A DNA stretch of 64,000 nucleotides from Streptomyces taklimakanensis (GCF_009709575.1 NZ_WIXO01000001.1:1116001-1180000); one strand, 5' to 3'; shown: positions 43,135-54,911, numbered from the stretch's first letter. The notes: a model not told the origin generated them from the sequence alone. Translations and numbers: made by a program.

Positions 43135-44148
43135 GTGTCCAAACTGCTCGAATTCGCGCGGAATCCCGTCGCGTACGTCGCCAGGCGCTGGGATCCCGCC
43201 CAGCGCGTCGTGGAGCGCGCCACGCTGACCGCGCTCGCCATGAGCGTGCTCATCGTGGTCACCGGTGGGGTGGTGCGGCTGACCGGCTCGGGGCTGGGGT
43301 GCGAGACCTGGCCCAAGTGCAGCGGGGACAGCCTGATCGCCACGCCGGAGATGGGACTGCACGGCGCCATCGAGTTCGGCAACCGCCTGCTGACGTACGT
43401 GCTGTGCGCCGCCGTCGGCTGGGCGATCCTCGCGGTGCGCTCGGCGAAGCCGCGCCGCCGGGACCTGTCGCGCCTGGCCTGGTCGCAGTTCTGGCTGGTC
43501 GTCGCCAACGCCCTGATGGGCGGCATGACCGTGCTGATGGAGCTGAACCCGTACACCGTCGCCGTCCACTTCCTGCTCGCCACCGCGCTGCTCACGGTCG
43601 CCGCGGTGACCTGGCTGCGGGCCCGTGAGGGCGACGGGGAGCCGCGCCCGCTGGTGGGAACGCGGCCGCGCCTGCTCTCCCGGGCGCTGACGGTCGCCTC
43701 CGTCGCGCTGATCGTCGCCGGCACCGTGGTGACGGGGGCGGGCCCCCACGCGGGCGACAGCAGCGACGTGCCGCGGATGGGCGTGGACTGGGAGGCGGCC
43801 ACCCGGGTGCACTCCCTGCTGGCGTGGGCCGTGGTCGGCGCGACCGTCCTGCTGTGGTCGGCGCTGCGCGCCGCGGGCGCCCCGAGGCGGCCCCTGGCCC
43901 GCACCCGGGAGCTGTTCCTGGTGCTGATGGCGCAGGGCGCGATCGGCTACGCACAGTACCTGACCGAACTGCCCGAGGTGTTGGTGGCGCTCCACCTGTT
44001 CGGCTCCTGCCTGGTGTGGATCGCCGTGCTGCGGATGCTGCTGTCGCTGCGCGAGCGCGGTCTGCCGCCCACCGTGGACGGCGGGGCGGACGCCACCGCC
44101 GCGCTCCCCCGGTCCGCCGCTCCGGCCGGTCTCGCCGCCGGCCGGTAG
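43135..44148 (+). CDS. ctaA: Heme A synthase (COX15/CtaA family)
   Basis: A 337-aa membrane protein with eight predicted helices that oxidises the C8 methyl of heme O to give heme A for cytochrome oxidase. Marks: TGGVVRLTGSGLGCETWPKC with a Cys pair, LHGAIEFGNRLLTY with a heme-ligand His, and VHFLLATALL, RVHSLLAWAVVGAT and ALHLFGSCLVW with the other His. The GTG start has a -10 element 6 nt before it. ctaB is encoded on the opposite strand about 600 bp away. Confidence 0.95.
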   Translation: MSKLLEFARNPVAYVARRWDPAQRVVERATLTALAMSVLIVVTGGVVRLTGSGLGCETWPKCSGDSLIATPEMGLHGAIEFGNRLLTYVLCAAVGWAILAVRSAKPRRRDLSRLAWSQFWLVVANALMGGMTVLMELNPYTVAVHFLLATALLTVAAVTWLRAREGDGEPRPLVGTRPRLLSRALTVASVALIVAGTVVTGAGPHAGDSSDVPRMGVDWEAATRVHSLLAWAVVGATVLLWSALRAAGAPRRPLARTRELFLVLMAQGAIGYAQYLTELPEVLVALHLFGSCLVWIAVLRMLLSLRERGLPPTVDGGADATAALPRSAAPAGLAAGR

Positions 44149-44198
44149 TCGGCGGGGCCCGGCAGGCTCCCCGGTTCCCCCACCGGCCGTCCCGCCCC

Positions 44199-44228
44199 GT
44201 GCGGACCGTCGGCGTGCGGACCGTCGGC
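44199..44228. repeat. 15-bp tandem duplication
   Basis: GTGCGGACCGTCGGC occurs twice head to tail in the 179-bp gap after ctaA. Nothing else is seen there beyond short GC-rich inverted repeats. Confidence 0.7.
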
Positions 44229-44327
44229 GCGGCACGGCGGACCCGCGCGGACGGCCCGGCGGACGGGCGGCACGGGCCGTCGGCGCGTCGGGGACGCCCC
44301 GTCGGGTGCGCCGCCCGTCTTCGCGCG

Positions 44328-44675
44328 TCAGTCGTTCTTCGGGCCGCCGAGCTGGATGCCCGCCATCCGCTCCCACTCGTAGGGGCCGGTGCGGATGCGG
44401 GCGGCCAGGTCGCCGTCGAGCTTCTCGTGGAGGGCGACCCCGGCCTTCCTCGCGGCCTTCTCCGCCACGTCCCGGGAGGGGGCCACCAGATCGCCCCAGC
44501 CGCCGTCGGCGCCGACCAGGACCAGCCGCACGCCGCGCTGCCCGAGGTACGCGATCTGTCCGTCGGCGCCGCCGCGCTCCTTCGCGAACGCGGTGATCTC
44601 CTTGGCGAGCTTGGTCACCCAGCGCTGGGCCCGCGCGTCGGCCCCGGTCTCTTCCGCCTGCTGTGTATTGGCCAT
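44328..44675 (-). CDS. Conserved-looking small protein (115 aa)
   Basis: A 115-aa soluble protein of unknown function between ctaA and ctaB. It has two helices (AQRWVTKLAKEITAFAKERGG, AEKAARKAGVALHEKLDG) and a central strand pair GVRLVLVGADGGWGDL, ending IRTGPYEWERMAGIQLGG. No signal or membrane segment. TAGCAT 7 nt before the ATG suggests a leaderless transcript. Its place between heme A genes does not prove a link. Confidence 0.85.
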   Translation of the reverse strand: MANTQQAEETGADARAQRWVTKLAKEITAFAKERGGADGQIAYLGQRGVRLVLVGADGGWGDLVAPSRDVAEKAARKAGVALHEKLDGDLAARIRTGPYEWERMAGIQLGGPKND

Positions 44676-44682
44676 GACCTGG

Positions 44683-44688
44683 ATGCTA
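44683..44688 (-). promoter_or_regulatory. -10 element of a leaderless promoter
   Basis: TAGCAT (leftward) ends 7 nt before the ATG at 44675. Confidence 0.5.
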
Positions 44689-44780
44689 CCGGCGGGTAGA
44701 TCACCTGGCGACCGGTGCCCCGGGTGGCCTGTGCCACCCCCGCGACCCGCCCGCGGAGGAAGGTCGCGACCGTCCGCGCC

Positions 44781-45755
44781 TCAGCGCAGGAACGGGTCCA
44801 CCGCCACCGCCACGAACAGCAGCGACACATACGTGATCGACCAGTGGAACAGCCGCATCTCCTTGAGCTTCGCCCCGGTGATCCCGGCCTTGGCACGGGC
44901 CTGGAGGGCGTGGGCCTCCCACAGCCACCAACCACCCGCGACGGCCGCGACCAACGGGTAGAACCAGCCGACGTAGCCCAGCGGCCACAGGGCGAGCGAG
45001 ACGGCCACCATGACCCAGCTGTAGACCACGATCTGCCGGGCCACGGCCCGGTTGCCCGCGACGACCGGAAGCATGGGGACCCCCACGCGGGCGTAGTCGT
45101 CCTTGACCTTCATCGACAGCGGCCAGTAGTGCGGCGGCGTCCAGAAGAAGATCACCAGGAAGAGGACGACGGCCGCCCAGCTCACCTCGTTCGTCACCGA
45201 CGACCAGCCGATGAGGACGGGCATGCAGCCGGCGATGCCGCCCCAGACGATGTTCTGGGCGGTGCGCCGCTTGAGGAGCATCGTGTAGACGACCACGTAG
45301 AACAGCAGCGCGCCCAGGGACAGGGCCGCCGAGAGCCAGTTGACCAGCAGGCCGAACCACACCGTGGAGACCACGGCCAGGGAGAGGCCGAAGACCAGCC
45401 CCTCGCGCGGCGAGACGACCCCGGTCACCAGCGGGCGCCGCTCGGTGCGGTGCATCAGCGCGTCGATGTCCCGGTCGAGGTACATGTTCAGCGCGTTGGC
45501 GCCGCCCGCCGACAGGTAGCCGCCGATGCAGGTGGCCAGCACCAGCCACAGGTCGGGGACGCCCTGCTCGGCGAGGAACATCACCGGAATGGTGGTGATC
45601 AGCAGCAGTTCGATGATCCGCGGCTTGGTCAGCGCCACGAAGCCCTTGACACGGGCCCCGAGCGGCCGATGTGCTGGGCTCGGATCGAGCTCCCCCACAG
45701 CCCTTCGGGCGTGGGCGGTACCCCCACCCGCGGGACGGGATTCGACGGCCGTCAC
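44781..45755 (-). CDS. ctaB: Protoheme IX farnesyltransferase (heme O synthase)
   Basis: A 324-aa UbiA-family prenyltransferase with about nine membrane helices that adds farnesyl to heme B, giving heme O, the substrate of CtaA. The Asp-rich diphosphate site is [18 protein letters not shown], and the second is [33 protein letters not shown] opens the first helix. GTG 45755 is chosen because AGGGG lies 5 nt upstream; GTG 45761 is the alternative. Confidence 0.95.
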   Translation of the reverse strand: MTAVESRPAGGGTAHARRAVGELDPSPAHRPLGARVKGFVALTKPRIIELLLITTIPVMFLAEQGVPDLWLVLATCIGGYLSAGGANALNMYLDRDIDALMHRTERRPLVTGVVSPREGLVFGLSLAVVSTVWFGLLVNWLSAALSLGALLFYVVVYTMLLKRRTAQNIVWGGIAGCMPVLIGWSSVTNEVSWAAVVLFLVIFFWTPPHYWPLSMKVKDDYARVGVPMLPVVAGNRAVARQIVVYSWVMVAVSLALWPLGYVGWFYPLVAAVAGGWWLWEAHALQARAKAGITGAKLKEMRLFHWSITYVSLLFVAVAVDPFLR

Positions 45756-45761
45756 GGACAC

Positions 45762-46286
45762 CCCTGATCACGATGCGACATGCGCGGCTCGCGCCGCGTG
45801 GGAACAAGCGAGCCCAGACCCTCGGGGCCGACGGTGACTCGCACGTACCACGCCACTGTAGACGCCGGCCATACGCCACTCGCCCCGGGGGTGGTCCGTG
45901 TTGGGGACGCCCCCGCCCCCGGGAGTCCGAAGGCGCCCACCCGGCCGGCCGGCGGACCGACCCCGCCCGCGGAGGGCCCGGGGTCGAACGGAACGGGCGA
46001 ACCGACGAGCGGGCGGAGGCGGGACCGACCCCGCCGACGACTACGCGGAGTGACGGAAACCCGGACCCCGTCCCTGACGGAGGATCTCCGCTCATGTGCG
46101 CTCCGTGTCCGTCAGATGCCCAGCGCGAGCCCGGCGGGACGCCCGGTTCGAGACGGTTCGTCCATGGCGCCGCCCAAAGGATGAGTACCCGGAAAAGGGG
46201 AACACCAGCGGGGGTACGCTCGACACCGCCCGGTGTGACCCAACGGACACCGGCCTTCGACCTGTGGAGAGGAGCCCTGACGCAGG
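45762..46286. other. Divergent control region between ctaB and tkt
   Basis: A 525-bp gap. No ORF here has convincing protein features. A leftward -10-like TACAGT lies near 45854-45859 for ctaB. On the right, TACGCT near 46217 and the GAGGAG at 46267 belong to the tkt leader. Several GGAAC/GGAAA motifs occur near 46180-46195. I see no riboswitch fold. Confidence 0.5.
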
Positions 46287-48380
46287 GTGAGCACCAAGCC
46301 GACCACAACAGACCTCGAGTGGACCGAACTGGATCAGCGGGCTGTCGACACCGTCCGTGTCCTGGCCATGGACGCCGTGCAGAAAGTCGGCAACGGCCAC
46401 CCAGGTACGGCCATGAGCCTGGCGCCCGCCGCGTACCTGCTCTTCCAGAAGCTGATGCGGCACGACCCGTCCGACGCCCGGTGGGTCGGACGGGACCGGT
46501 TCGTCCTCTCTCCCGGCCACACCAGCCTGACGCTCTACATCCAGCTCTACCTGTCCGGTTACGGGCTGGAGCTCGACGACCTCAAGGCCTTCCGCACCTG
46601 GGACAGCAAGACCCCCGGCCACCCCGAGTACGGCCACACGGTCGGCGTGGAGACCACCACCGGTCCGCTGGGCCAGGGCATCGCCAACGCCGTGGGCATG
46701 GCGATGGCCGCCCGCTACGAGCGCGGCCTGTTCGACCCGGACGCCGCCCCGGGCACGTCCCCCTTCGACCACACCATCTGGGCGATCGTCTCCGACGGCG
46801 ACCTGGAGGAGGGCGTCTCCGCCGAGGCCTCCTCGCTGGCCGGCCACCAGAAGCTGGGCAACCTCGTCGCCCTGTACGACGACAACCACATCTCGATCGA
46901 GGGCGACACCGCGACCGCGCTCTCCGAGGACGTCCTGAAGCGCTACGAGGCCTACGGCTGGCACGTCCAGCGCGTCGAGCAGGCGCCCAACGGGGACTTC
47001 GACGTCCAGGCGCTGTACGCGGCGCTGACGGCGGCCCGGGAGGAGACCGAGCGTCCCTCGATCATCGCGGCCCGCACGATCATCGCCTGGCCCGCGCCGA
47101 ACGCCCAGAACACCGAGGCCTCGCACGGCTCCGCGCTGGGCGATGAGGAGGTCGCGGCCACCAAGCGGGTGCTGGGCTTCGACCCCGACAGGCACTTCGA
47201 CGTCGCCGACGAGGTCCTGGCGCACGCCCGCCGGGTCGTGGACCGGGGCCGTGCCGCGCGCGAGGCGTGGGAGGGCGAGCTCGCCAAGTGGCGCGAGGCC
47301 AACCCCGAGCGCGCCGCCGACTTCGACCGGATCAACGCCGGCGAGCTGCCCGAGGGCTGGGAGAAGGCGCTGCCGTCCTTCGAGCCGGGCAAGGACATGG
47401 CCACCCGCAAGGCGTCCGGCGCCGTGCTGAAGGCGCTGGGCGGGGTGCTGCCCGAACTGTGGGGCGGTTCCGCCGACCTCGCGGGCTCGAACAACACCAC
47501 GATCGACGCCTCCTCGTCCTTCCTGCCGGCGGACAACCCGCTGCCGGAGGCCAGTCCGTACGGCCGCACGGTGCACTTCGGCATCCGCGAGCACGCCATG
47601 GGCTCGACCATGAACGGCATCGCGCTGCACGGCAACACCCGGATCTACGGCGGCACCTTCCTGGTGTTCTCCGACTACATGCGTCCGGCGGTCCGGCTGG
47701 CCGCGCTGATGAAGCTGCCGGTCACCTACGTGTGGACGCACGACTCCATCGGTCTGGGCGAGGACGGCCCGACCCACCAGCCCGTCGAGCACCTGGCCGC
47801 GCTGCGCGCGATCCCGGGCCTGAACATGGTCCGTCCGGCCGACGCCAACGAGACGGCCATCGCCTGGCGCGAGGTCGTGCGCCGCCACGGCGACCGTCCG
47901 GCCCCGCACGGCATCGCGCTGACCCGTCAGAACGTGCCGACCTACGAGCCGAACGAGGACGCCGCCCGCGGTGGCTACGTCCTGCTGGAGGCACAGGACG
48001 CGCAGGGGCGGACCACCGAGCCGCGGGTCGTCCTGATCGGCACCGGCTCCGAGGTGCAGCTCGCCGTCGCCGCGCGCGAGACCCTCCAGGCCGAGGGCGT
48101 GCCCGCCCGGGTGGTGTCGATGCCGTGCCTGGAGTGGTTCGAGGAGCAGGACCGCCAGTGGCGCGAGCACGTCCTGCCTCCGGCGGTGCGGGCCCGCGTG
48201 GCGGTCGAGGCCGGCGTCGGCCTGACCTGGCACCGGTACGTCGGCGAGGCCGGCCGGATCGTCTCCCTGGAGCACTTCGGCGCCTCGGCCGACTACAAGG
48301 TGCTCTACCGCGAGTTCGGCCTGACCCCGGAGGCGGTCGTCGCCGCCGCCCGGGAATCGATCGACGCCGCAGCACGCTGA
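46287..48380 (+). CDS. tkt: Transketolase
   Basis: A 697-aa TPP enzyme moving two-carbon units between sugar phosphates in the pentose phosphate pathway. The TPP-binding GDG motif is [14 protein letters not shown] with [10 protein letters not shown] after it; [31 protein letters not shown] and [14 protein letters not shown] are standard. The GTG start has GCAGG abutting and GAGGAG farther upstream. It is the first gene of tkt-tal-zwf-opcA-pgl, an arrangement conserved in Streptomyces. Confidence 0.97.
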   Translation: MSTKPTTTDLEWTELDQRAVDTVRVLAMDAVQKVGNGHPGTAMSLAPAAYLLFQKLMRHDPSDARWVGRDRFVLSPGHTSLTLYIQLYLSGYGLELDDLKAFRTWDSKTPGHPEYGHTVGVETTTGPLGQGIANAVGMAMAARYERGLFDPDAAPGTSPFDHTIWAIVSDGDLEEGVSAEASSLAGHQKLGNLVALYDDNHISIEGDTATALSEDVLKRYEAYGWHVQRVEQAPNGDFDVQALYAALTAAREETERPSIIAARTIIAWPAPNAQNTEASHGSALGDEEVAATKRVLGFDPDRHFDVADEVLAHARRVVDRGRAAREAWEGELAKWREANPERAADFDRINAGELPEGWEKALPSFEPGKDMATRKASGAVLKALGGVLPELWGGSADLAGSNNTTIDASSSFLPADNPLPEASPYGRTVHFGIREHAMGSTMNGIALHGNTRIYGGTFLVFSDYMRPAVRLAALMKLPVTYVWTHDSIGLGEDGPTHQPVEHLAALRAIPGLNMVRPADANETAIAWREVVRRHGDRPAPHGIALTRQNVPTYEPNEDAARGGYVLLEAQDAQGRTTEPRVVLIGTGSEVQLAVAARETLQAEGVPARVVSMPCLEWFEEQDRQWREHVLPPAVRARVAVEAGVGLTWHRYVGEAGRIVSLEHFGASADYKVLYREFGLTPEAVVAAARESIDAAAR

Positions 48381-48414
48381 CGCCAACAGGCAACGGAAAC
48401 AGGAGAGCATCCTC

Positions 48415-49533
48415 ATGACAGACGCACTCAAGCGCCTGAGCGACGAAGGCGTCGCGATCTGGCTGGACGACCTGTCCCGCCGGCGCATCACGTCCGGCAA
48501 CCTCGCCGAGCTGCTGGACGAAAGCCACGTCGTGGGCGTCACCACCAACCCGTCGATCTTCCAGAAGGCGATCTCCGAGGGGCACGGCTACGACCGGCAG
48601 ATCACCGATCTCGCCTCCCGCGACGTCACGGTGGAGGAGGCGATCCGGATGATCACCACCGCCGACGTCCGTGACGCCGCCGACGTGCTGCGCCCGGTCT
48701 ACGACGCCACCGGCGGCCTGGACGGCCGGGTCTCCATCGAGGTGGACCCGCGGCTGGCCCACGCCACCCGGCCGACGGTCGCCGAGGCCAAGCAGCTCGC
48801 CTGGCTGGTGGACCGCCCCAACACCTTCATCAAGATCCCCGCCACCCGCGCCGGGATTCCGGCGATCACGGAGACCATCGCCTCGGGCATCAGCGTCAAC
48901 GTCACGCTGATCTTCTCCATCGAGCGCTACCGGATGGTGATGGACGCCTACCTGGAGGGTCTGGAACAGGCCAAGGCCAAGGGCCTGGACCTGTCCGACA
49001 TCCACTCCGTGGCGTCGTTCTTCGTCTCCCGGGTGGACACCGAGGTCGACAAGCGGCTGGACGCCCTGGGCACCGACGAGGCCGGCGCGCTCAAGGGCAA
49101 GGCCGCGCTGGCCAACGCCCGGCTGGCCTACCAGGCCTACGAGGAGGTCGTGGCCTCCGACCGCTGGACGGCCCTGGAGGCCGCCGGCGCCAACCGGCAG
49201 CGTCCGCTGTGGGCCTCCACCGGTGTGAAGGACCCGGCCTACCCCGACACCCTCTACGTCACCGAGCTGGTCGCCCCGGGCACGGTCAACACCATGCCGG
49301 AGGCCACCTTGAAGGCCGTCGGCGACCACGGCGAGATCACCGGCGACACGGTGCGCGGCACCTACGAGCAGGCCCGCGCCGACCTCGACGCGCTCGCCAA
49401 GCTGGGCATCGACTACGACGAGGTCGTCGAGAAGTTGGAGGTCGAGGGCATCGAGAAGTTCGAGAAGTCCTGGAGTGACCTGCTGGCCTCCACCGAGGCC
49501 GAGCTGAAGCGTCTCGCCCCGAAGGAGGCATGA
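48415..49533 (+). CDS. tal: Transaldolase
   Basis: A 372-aa class I aldolase-type enzyme exchanging dihydroxyacetone units in the non-oxidative pentose phosphate pathway. [11 protein letters not shown] is the N-terminal signature, [10 protein letters not shown] holds the Schiff-base Lys, and [14 protein letters not shown] and [20 protein letters not shown] are typical of the actinobacterial/tal-B-like subgroup. AGGAGAG precedes the ATG; zwf overlaps the end by 4 bp. Confidence 0.97.
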   Translation: MTDALKRLSDEGVAIWLDDLSRRRITSGNLAELLDESHVVGVTTNPSIFQKAISEGHGYDRQITDLASRDVTVEEAIRMITTADVRDAADVLRPVYDATGGLDGRVSIEVDPRLAHATRPTVAEAKQLAWLVDRPNTFIKIPATRAGIPAITETIASGISVNVTLIFSIERYRMVMDAYLEGLEQAKAKGLDLSDIHSVASFFVSRVDTEVDKRLDALGTDEAGALKGKAALANARLAYQAYEEVVASDRWTALEAAGANRQRPLWASTGVKDPAYPDTLYVTELVAPGTVNTMPEATLKAVGDHGEITGDTVRGTYEQARADLDALAKLGIDYDEVVEKLEVEGIEKFEKSWSDLLASTEAELKRLAPKEA

Positions 49534-51065
49534 CGCAGGTGAGCAACGCAGCCAATCCGCTGCGTGACGCACAGGACCGGCGGCTTCCGCGAATCGCGGG
49601 GCCGTCGGGCCTGGTCATTTTCGGCGTCACGGGTGATTTGTCGCGAAAAAAGCTGATGCCGGCCATCTACGACCTCGCCAACCGGGGCCTGCTCCCCCCG
49701 GGCTTCTCCCTCGTCGGCTTCGCCCGCCGCGAATGGGAGGACCAGGACTTCTGCCAGGTGGTGTACGAGTCCGTCAAGAAGTACGCCCGCACCCCCTTCC
49801 GCGAGGAGGTCTGGCGGCAGCTCGGCGAGGGGATGCGCTTCGTCCCCGGCGTCTTCGACGACGACGAGGCGTTCGCCAAGCTGAAGTCCACCATCGAGGA
49901 GTTGGACGCCTCGCGCGGCACCGGGAGCAACTTCGCCTTCTACCTCTCGGTGCCGCCGAAGTTCTTCCCCACCGTCCTGGAGCAGCTCAAGAAGCACGGG
50001 TTGAACGAGGCCCCGGAGGGCTCCTGGCGCCGCGCGGTCATCGAGAAGCCCTTCGGCCACGACCTGGCCAGCGCCCAGGAGCTCAACCGGGTCGTCCACC
50101 GGGTCTTCCGGCAGTCCGACGTCTTCCGGATCGACCACTACCTGGGCAAGGAGACCGTCCAGAACATCCTGGCGCTGCGCTTCGCCAACACGATGTTCGA
50201 GCCGCTGTGGAACCGCAGCTTCGTCGACCACGTCCAGATCACGATGGCCGAGGACATCGGCATCGGCGGTCGGGCGGGCTACTACGACGGCATCGGCGCG
50301 GCGCGCGACGTCATCCAGAACCACCTGCTCCAACTGCTGGCCCTGACCGCCATGGAGGAGCCCGTCTCCTTCGACGCCAAGGCGCTGGTCACCGAGAAGC
50401 TCAAGGTGCTCAACGCGGTGCGGTTGCCCAAGGACCTGGGCCGTCACACCGTGCGCGGACAGTACCGGGCCGGCTGGCAGGGCGGCGAGAAGGTGCCCGG
50501 CTACCTGGAGGAGGAGGGCATCGACCCGGCCTCGCGGACCGACACCTACGCCGCCATCAAGTTGGAGATCGACAACCGCCGGTGGGCGGGCGTTCCCTTC
50601 TACCTGCGCACCGGCAAGCGGCTGGGGCGCCGGGTCACCGAGATCGCGGTGGTCTTCCAGCGCGCTCCCTACTCCCCCTTCGACGCCACCGACACCCGGG
50701 AGCTGGGGCAGAACGCCCTGGTCATCCGGGTGCAGCCGGACGAGGGCGTCATGATCCGGTTCGGCTCCAAGGTGCCCGGCACCTCGATGGAGATCCGCGA
50801 CGTGACGATGGACTTCGCCTACGGCGAGTCCTTCACCGAGTCCAGCCCGGAGGCGTACGAGAGGCTCATCCTGGACGTCCTGCTGGGCGACGCCAACCTC
50901 TTCCCCCGGCACCAGGAGGTCGAGCGGTCCTGGGAGATCCTGGACCCGATCGAGGAGTACTGGGACGCACACGGCAGTCCCGAGCCGTACACCGCCGGGA
51001 CCTGGGGGCCCCAGGCGGCCGACGAGATGCTCGCACGTGACGGACGGAGCTGGCGGCGGCCATGA
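49530..51065 (+). CDS. zwf: Glucose-6-phosphate 1-dehydrogenase
   Basis: A 511-aa NADP enzyme, first step of the oxidative pentose phosphate pathway. The Rossmann fold begins [28 protein letters not shown] and [14 protein letters not shown] contain the substrate Lys and the catalytic His. The ATG is preceded by GAAGGAGG and overlaps the tal stop (ATGA). OpcA, its assembly/activator protein, is encoded directly after it. Confidence 0.97.
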   Translation: MTQVSNAANPLRDAQDRRLPRIAGPSGLVIFGVTGDLSRKKLMPAIYDLANRGLLPPGFSLVGFARREWEDQDFCQVVYESVKKYARTPFREEVWRQLGEGMRFVPGVFDDDEAFAKLKSTIEELDASRGTGSNFAFYLSVPPKFFPTVLEQLKKHGLNEAPEGSWRRAVIEKPFGHDLASAQELNRVVHRVFRQSDVFRIDHYLGKETVQNILALRFANTMFEPLWNRSFVDHVQITMAEDIGIGGRAGYYDGIGAARDVIQNHLLQLLALTAMEEPVSFDAKALVTEKLKVLNAVRLPKDLGRHTVRGQYRAGWQGGEKVPGYLEEEGIDPASRTDTYAAIKLEIDNRRWAGVPFYLRTGKRLGRRVTEIAVVFQRAPYSPFDATDTRELGQNALVIRVQPDEGVMIRFGSKVPGTSMEIRDVTMDFAYGESFTESSPEAYERLILDVLLGDANLFPRHQEVERSWEILDPIEEYWDAHGSPEPYTAGTWGPQAADEMLARDGRSWRRP

Positions 51066-52174
51066 ACATCGACCTCACTGACACCACGTCCGGTCGGATC
51101 AACGCGACCCTGGTGAAGGCGCGGCGCGCGATGGGCAGCCCGGCCGTCGGCATGGTGCTCACGCTCGTCATCGTCACGGACGAGGGCAGCCACTACGACG
51201 CGCTCAAGGCGGCCAACGAGGCGTCGAAGGAGCACCCCTCGCGCATCCTCGTCGTCGTCCGGCGTCCGGGCCGCTCCCCCCGGGACCGGGCCACGGCCCG
51301 GCTGGACGCCGAGGTGCGGGTGGGCGGCGAGACCGGCACCGGGGAGACGGTCCTGCTGCGGCTGCACGGCGAGTTGGCGAACCACGCCCACAGCGTGGTG
51401 CTGCCCCTGCTGCTGCCGGACGCCCCCGTGGTCGTCTGGTGGCCGGCCGACGCGCCCGAGACCCCCTCGAAGGATCCGTTGGGCGCCCTCGCCCAACGAC
51501 GCATCACCGACGCGGCGGAGACCGAGGACCCGGTCGCGGCGCTCCGGCTGCGCGCCGACTCCTACGCGCCCGGCGACACCGACCTGGCCTGGACCCGCGT
51601 CACCCTGTGGCGCAGCGTGCTGGCCGCCGCGCTGGACCAGAAGCAGACCCGGGTCACCGCGACCGTGGTCGAGGGCGAGGAGTACAACCCCAGCGTGGAG
51701 TTGTTGGCGCTCTGGCTCGCCGCGCGACTGGACGCCCCCGTGGACCGGGTGGTCTCCGACGGTCCGGGCATCACGGCCGTGCGGCTGTCGACCGAGGAGG
51801 GCGACATCCGTCTGGACCGCGGCTCCGACTCGCTGGCCAGGCTCTCCGTGCCCGGTCAGCCGGACCGGGGCGTGGCGCTCCACCGGCGTTCCACGGCCGA
51901 GCTGATCGCGGAGGAGCTGCGGCGCCTGGACCCGGACGAGACGTACGCGCAGGCGGTCGGCTTCGGCCTCGACCGGCTGGGCCACGCGGCCCCGGAAGCG
52001 GGCGCCGGGACCGCGGCGGACGCGGAACCGACGGGCGGTTCCGGGAGCGACGGGGACGCCGGGGCCACCGGGAGGACGGCGCCGAAGGGAGCCTCCGCCA
52101 GGACCTCGGGGGGCGCCGCGAAGGGCTCGGGGAAGAGTCGGACGAAGCGCTCCGGCGGGGAGGCGGCCCGGTGA
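51062..52174 (+). CDS. opcA: Glucose-6-phosphate dehydrogenase assembly protein OpcA
   Basis: A 370-aa protein needed for full Zwf activity in cyanobacteria and actinobacteria. Marks: [45 protein letters not shown] and a C-terminal [22 protein letters not shown]. The last 55 residues are low-complexity Ser/Gly/Lys, a disordered tail. Overlaps zwf (ATGA) and pgl (GTGA). Confidence 0.94.
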   Translation: MNIDLTDTTSGRINATLVKARRAMGSPAVGMVLTLVIVTDEGSHYDALKAANEASKEHPSRILVVVRRPGRSPRDRATARLDAEVRVGGETGTGETVLLRLHGELANHAHSVVLPLLLPDAPVVVWWPADAPETPSKDPLGALAQRRITDAAETEDPVAALRLRADSYAPGDTDLAWTRVTLWRSVLAAALDQKQTRVTATVVEGEEYNPSVELLALWLAARLDAPVDRVVSDGPGITAVRLSTEEGDIRLDRGSDSLARLSVPGQPDRGVALHRRSTAELIAEELRRLDPDETYAQAVGFGLDRLGHAAPEAGAGTAADAEPTGGSGSDGDAGATGRTAPKGASARTSGGAAKGSGKSRTKRSGGEAAR

Positions 52175-52980
52175 GCGCCACCGAGTCCCTCTCCCCGCCG
52201 GCGCCCCGGATCGTCGTCCACCCGGACAAGGAACGGATGGCCCGGGCCACGGCGGCCGGCCTGGTCACCGCGGTCGTGGAGGCGCAGGCCGCGCGGGGCG
52301 ACGCCCGTCTGGTGCTGACCGGCGGACGCAACGGCAACGCGCTGCTGGCCGCCCTGACCCGGGCACCGGGGCGGGACGGCGTGGACTGGTCCCGCGTGGA
52401 ACTGTGGTGGGGCGACGAGCGGTTCCTGCCCGACGGCGACCCGGACCGCAACCACACCCAGGCCCGCGAGGCGTTCCTGGACGCCGTGCCGCTGGATCCG
52501 GCACGCGTCCACCCGATGCCCGCCTCCGACGGCCCGCACGGCGACGACGCGGCCGCGGCCGCGGCGGCGTATGCGGCCGAGCTGGCCGCCGCGGCGGACG
52601 CGGCCGGCGGGGGCGAGGGGGGAGCGCCGCGGGTGCCGGTCTTCGACGTCCTGCTGCTGGGGCTCGGTCCGGACACCCATGTGGCCTCCCTCTTCCCCGG
52701 CCATCCGGCCGTGCGGGAGGAGGCGCGGACGGTCACCGGCGTCCTGGAGGCCCCGAAGCCGCCACCGACCCGGATCTCCCTCACCCTGCCCGCCATCCGG
52801 TCGGCCCGGGAGGTCTGGCTGCTGGCGGCGGGCGAGGACAAGGCCGAGGCCGCGGCCGGCGCGCTGGCGGCGCAAGACCCCTTCGAGACCCCCGCGGCGG
52901 GAGCCCGGGGCCGCGAGCGCACCCTGTGGATCCTGGACGAGGCGGCCGCCGCCCGCCTCCCCGCCGCGGCCCGGGGCTGA
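52171..52980 (+). CDS. pgl: 6-phosphogluconolactonase
   Basis: A 269-aa enzyme hydrolysing the lactone made by Zwf. The family blocks are VLTGGRNGNALLAAL, ELWWGDERFLPDGDPDRN and DVLLLGLGPDTHVASLFPGH. A run of Ala with Gly (about residues 128-155) is an unusual surface insertion. GTG start overlapping opcA. It ends the operon; a hairpin follows. Confidence 0.95.
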   Translation: MSATESLSPPAPRIVVHPDKERMARATAAGLVTAVVEAQAARGDARLVLTGGRNGNALLAALTRAPGRDGVDWSRVELWWGDERFLPDGDPDRNHTQAREAFLDAVPLDPARVHPMPASDGPHGDDAAAAAAAYAAELAAAADAAGGGEGGAPRVPVFDVLLLGLGPDTHVASLFPGHPAVREEARTVTGVLEAPKPPPTRISLTLPAIRSAREVWLLAAGEDKAEAAAGALAAQDPFETPAAGARGRERTLWILDEAAAARLPAAARG

Positions 52981-53025
52981 GCGGGGAACGGACCCGTACG
53001 GCCCCGTGGCCGCCGGAAGGACACC

Positions 53026-53066
53026 CCGCGGCCCGTCCCCCGCTCGACGCGTGGGACGGGCCGCGG
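53026..53066. terminator. Terminator between pgl and pgi
   Basis: CCGCGGCCCGTCCC (53026-53039) pairs perfectly with 53053-53066, a 14-bp stem with a 13-nt loop, between converging genes. Confidence 0.75.
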
Positions 53067-53102
53067 CCCCGTGCGGCGGCCTCCGGCGTGGGCCGGTGGC
53101 TC

Positions 53103-54767
53103 TCAGCCGCGGCCCCGCAGGGCCCGGTAGCGGGCCACCAGGGCGGCCGTGGAGGCGTCCAGGCCCGCCACCTCGGCCCCCTCGGTCAGTGCGGGCTCGA
53201 CGCGCTTGGCGAGCACCTTGCCCAGCTCCACGCCCCACTGGTCGAAGGAGTCGACGTTCCACACCGCGCCCTGGACGAACACCTTGTGCTCGTACAGCGC
53301 CACCAACTGCCCCAGCACCGACGGCGTCAGCTCGGAGGCGAGGATCGTCGTCGTGGGACGGTTGCCCCGGAAGGTGCGGTGCGGGACCTGCTCCTCGGCG
53401 ACGCCCTCCGCCCTGACCTCCTCCTCGGTCTTGCCGAACGCCAGGGCCTGCCCTTGGGCGAAGAGATTGGCCATCAACAAGTCGTGCTGCGCGGCCTGTT
53501 CGGGCGACAGGCCGGGCACCGGTCGGGCGAAGCCGATCAGGTCGGCGGGGATCGTCTTGGTGCCCTGGTGCAGCAACTGGAAGTAGGCGTGCTGGCCGTT
53601 GGTGCCCGGCGTGCCCCAGACCACCGGCCCGGTCTGCCAGCTCACCGGCTCGCCCCGCCGGTCCACCGACTTGCCGTTGGACTCCATGTCGAGCTGTTGG
53701 AGGTAGGCGGTGAACTTCGACAGGTAGTGGCTGTAGGGCAGCACCGCGTGCGACTGGGCGTCGAAGAAGGAGCCGTACCAGATGCCCAGCAGGCCCAGCA
53801 GCAGCGGGGCGTTGTCCTCCGGCGGCGCGGTGCGGAAGTGCTCGTCGACGGTGCGGAAGCCGTCGAGCATCTCGCGGAAGCGATCCGGGCCGATGGCGAT
53901 CATGAGCGAGAGGCCGATGGCCGAGTCGTACGAGTAGCGCCCGCCGACCCAGTCCCAGAACTCGAACATGTTCGTGGTGTCGATGCCGAACTCCTCGACC
54001 GCCCTCGCGTTCGTCGACAGCGCCACGAAGTGCTTGGCCACCGCCTCCTTCCCCGCGCCCAGGCCGCTCAGCAGCCAGTTCTTCGCCGTGGTGGCGTTGG
54101 TGATCGTCTCGATCGTGGTGAAGGTCTTGGAGGCGACGACGAACAGCGTCTCGGCCGGATCCAGGCCCTGGAGGGCCTCGTGCAGGTCCGCGCCGTCCAC
54201 GTTGGAGACGAAGCGGACGTCCAGGTCCCGGTCGGTGTAGGCGCGCAGCGCCTCGTACGCCATCGCCGGGCCCAGGTCGGAACCGCCGATCCCGATGTTG
54301 ACGACCGTCCTGACGGGCCTGCCGGTGTGGCCGGCCCACCTGCCCGAGCGGACCGCCTCGGCGAACACGGACATCCGGTCGAGCACGGCGTGCACGGCGG
54401 GCACCACGTTCCCGCCGCCCTCCCCCTCGACCTCGATCACCGCCTCCCGCGGGGCGCGCAGGGCGGTGTGGAGGACGGCCCGGTCCTCGGTGTTGTTGAT
54501 CCGCTCCCCGCGGAACATCGCGTCCCGCAGCCCGGCGACGTCGGCGGCCTCGGCCAACTCGCGCAGCAACCGCAGCGTCTCGTCCGTCACCAGGTTCTTG
54601 GAGTAGTCCAGGTACAGGTCGCCGACCCGGACGGTGTACCGCTCCGCGCGGCCCGGATCGTCGGCGAACAGGTCGCGCAGGTGCACCTCCCCCAGTTCCT
54701 CGCGGTGCCTGGCCAGCGCCTGCCACTGCGGCATGCGGTCGAGCCTGTCGCGGCCTTCAGCGTTCAT
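53103..54767 (-). CDS. pgi: Glucose-6-phosphate isomerase
   Basis: A 554-aa cytosolic isomerase linking glycolysis and the pentose phosphate pathway. Signature stretches: [55 protein letters not shown] with the catalytic His, and [15 protein letters not shown] with the C-terminal Lys. The length and motifs fit the E. coli-like class. It converges with the zwf operon. Confidence 0.97.
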   Translation of the reverse strand: MNAEGRDRLDRMPQWQALARHREELGEVHLRDLFADDPGRAERYTVRVGDLYLDYSKNLVTDETLRLLRELAEAADVAGLRDAMFRGERINNTEDRAVLHTALRAPREAVIEVEGEGGGNVVPAVHAVLDRMSVFAEAVRSGRWAGHTGRPVRTVVNIGIGGSDLGPAMAYEALRAYTDRDLDVRFVSNVDGADLHEALQGLDPAETLFVVASKTFTTIETITNATTAKNWLLSGLGAGKEAVAKHFVALSTNARAVEEFGIDTTNMFEFWDWVGGRYSYDSAIGLSLMIAIGPDRFREMLDGFRTVDEHFRTAPPEDNAPLLLGLLGIWYGSFFDAQSHAVLPYSHYLSKFTAYLQQLDMESNGKSVDRRGEPVSWQTGPVVWGTPGTNGQHAYFQLLHQGTKTIPADLIGFARPVPGLSPEQAAQHDLLMANLFAQGQALAFGKTEEEVRAEGVAEEQVPHRTFRGNRPTTTILASELTPSVLGQLVALYEHKVFVQGAVWNVDSFDQWGVELGKVLAKRVEPALTEGAEVAGLDASTAALVARYRALRGRG

Positions 54768-54835
54768 CTGCGAACTCAGTCCACTTCTCTCGGTTCTCTC
54801 GTGGCACACCCCGCCGCAGACCAACCTAATGGAAC

Positions 54836-54880
54836 GACGGCCCGGCCGCGCGCCCCGACGGGGCGTACGGCCGGGCCGTC
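54836..54880 (-). terminator. rbpA terminator
   Basis: A 13-bp outer stem (54836-54848 with 54868-54880, core CGGCCCGGCCG) and an inner stem CGCCCC/GGGGCG, 31 nt past the rbpA stop. Confidence 0.75.
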
Positions 54881-54911
54881 GCCGAGTCTCCGCCGCCCGG
54901 TCGGGCCGCGT

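Noticed and set aside
45671..46286. Open frames in the ctaB-tkt gap
   Set aside because: Pro/Arg/Gly-rich translations without start signals or domain features.
46092..48548. 818-codon leftward frame opposite transketolase
   Set aside because: Antisense shadow; tkt is unmistakable on the + strand.
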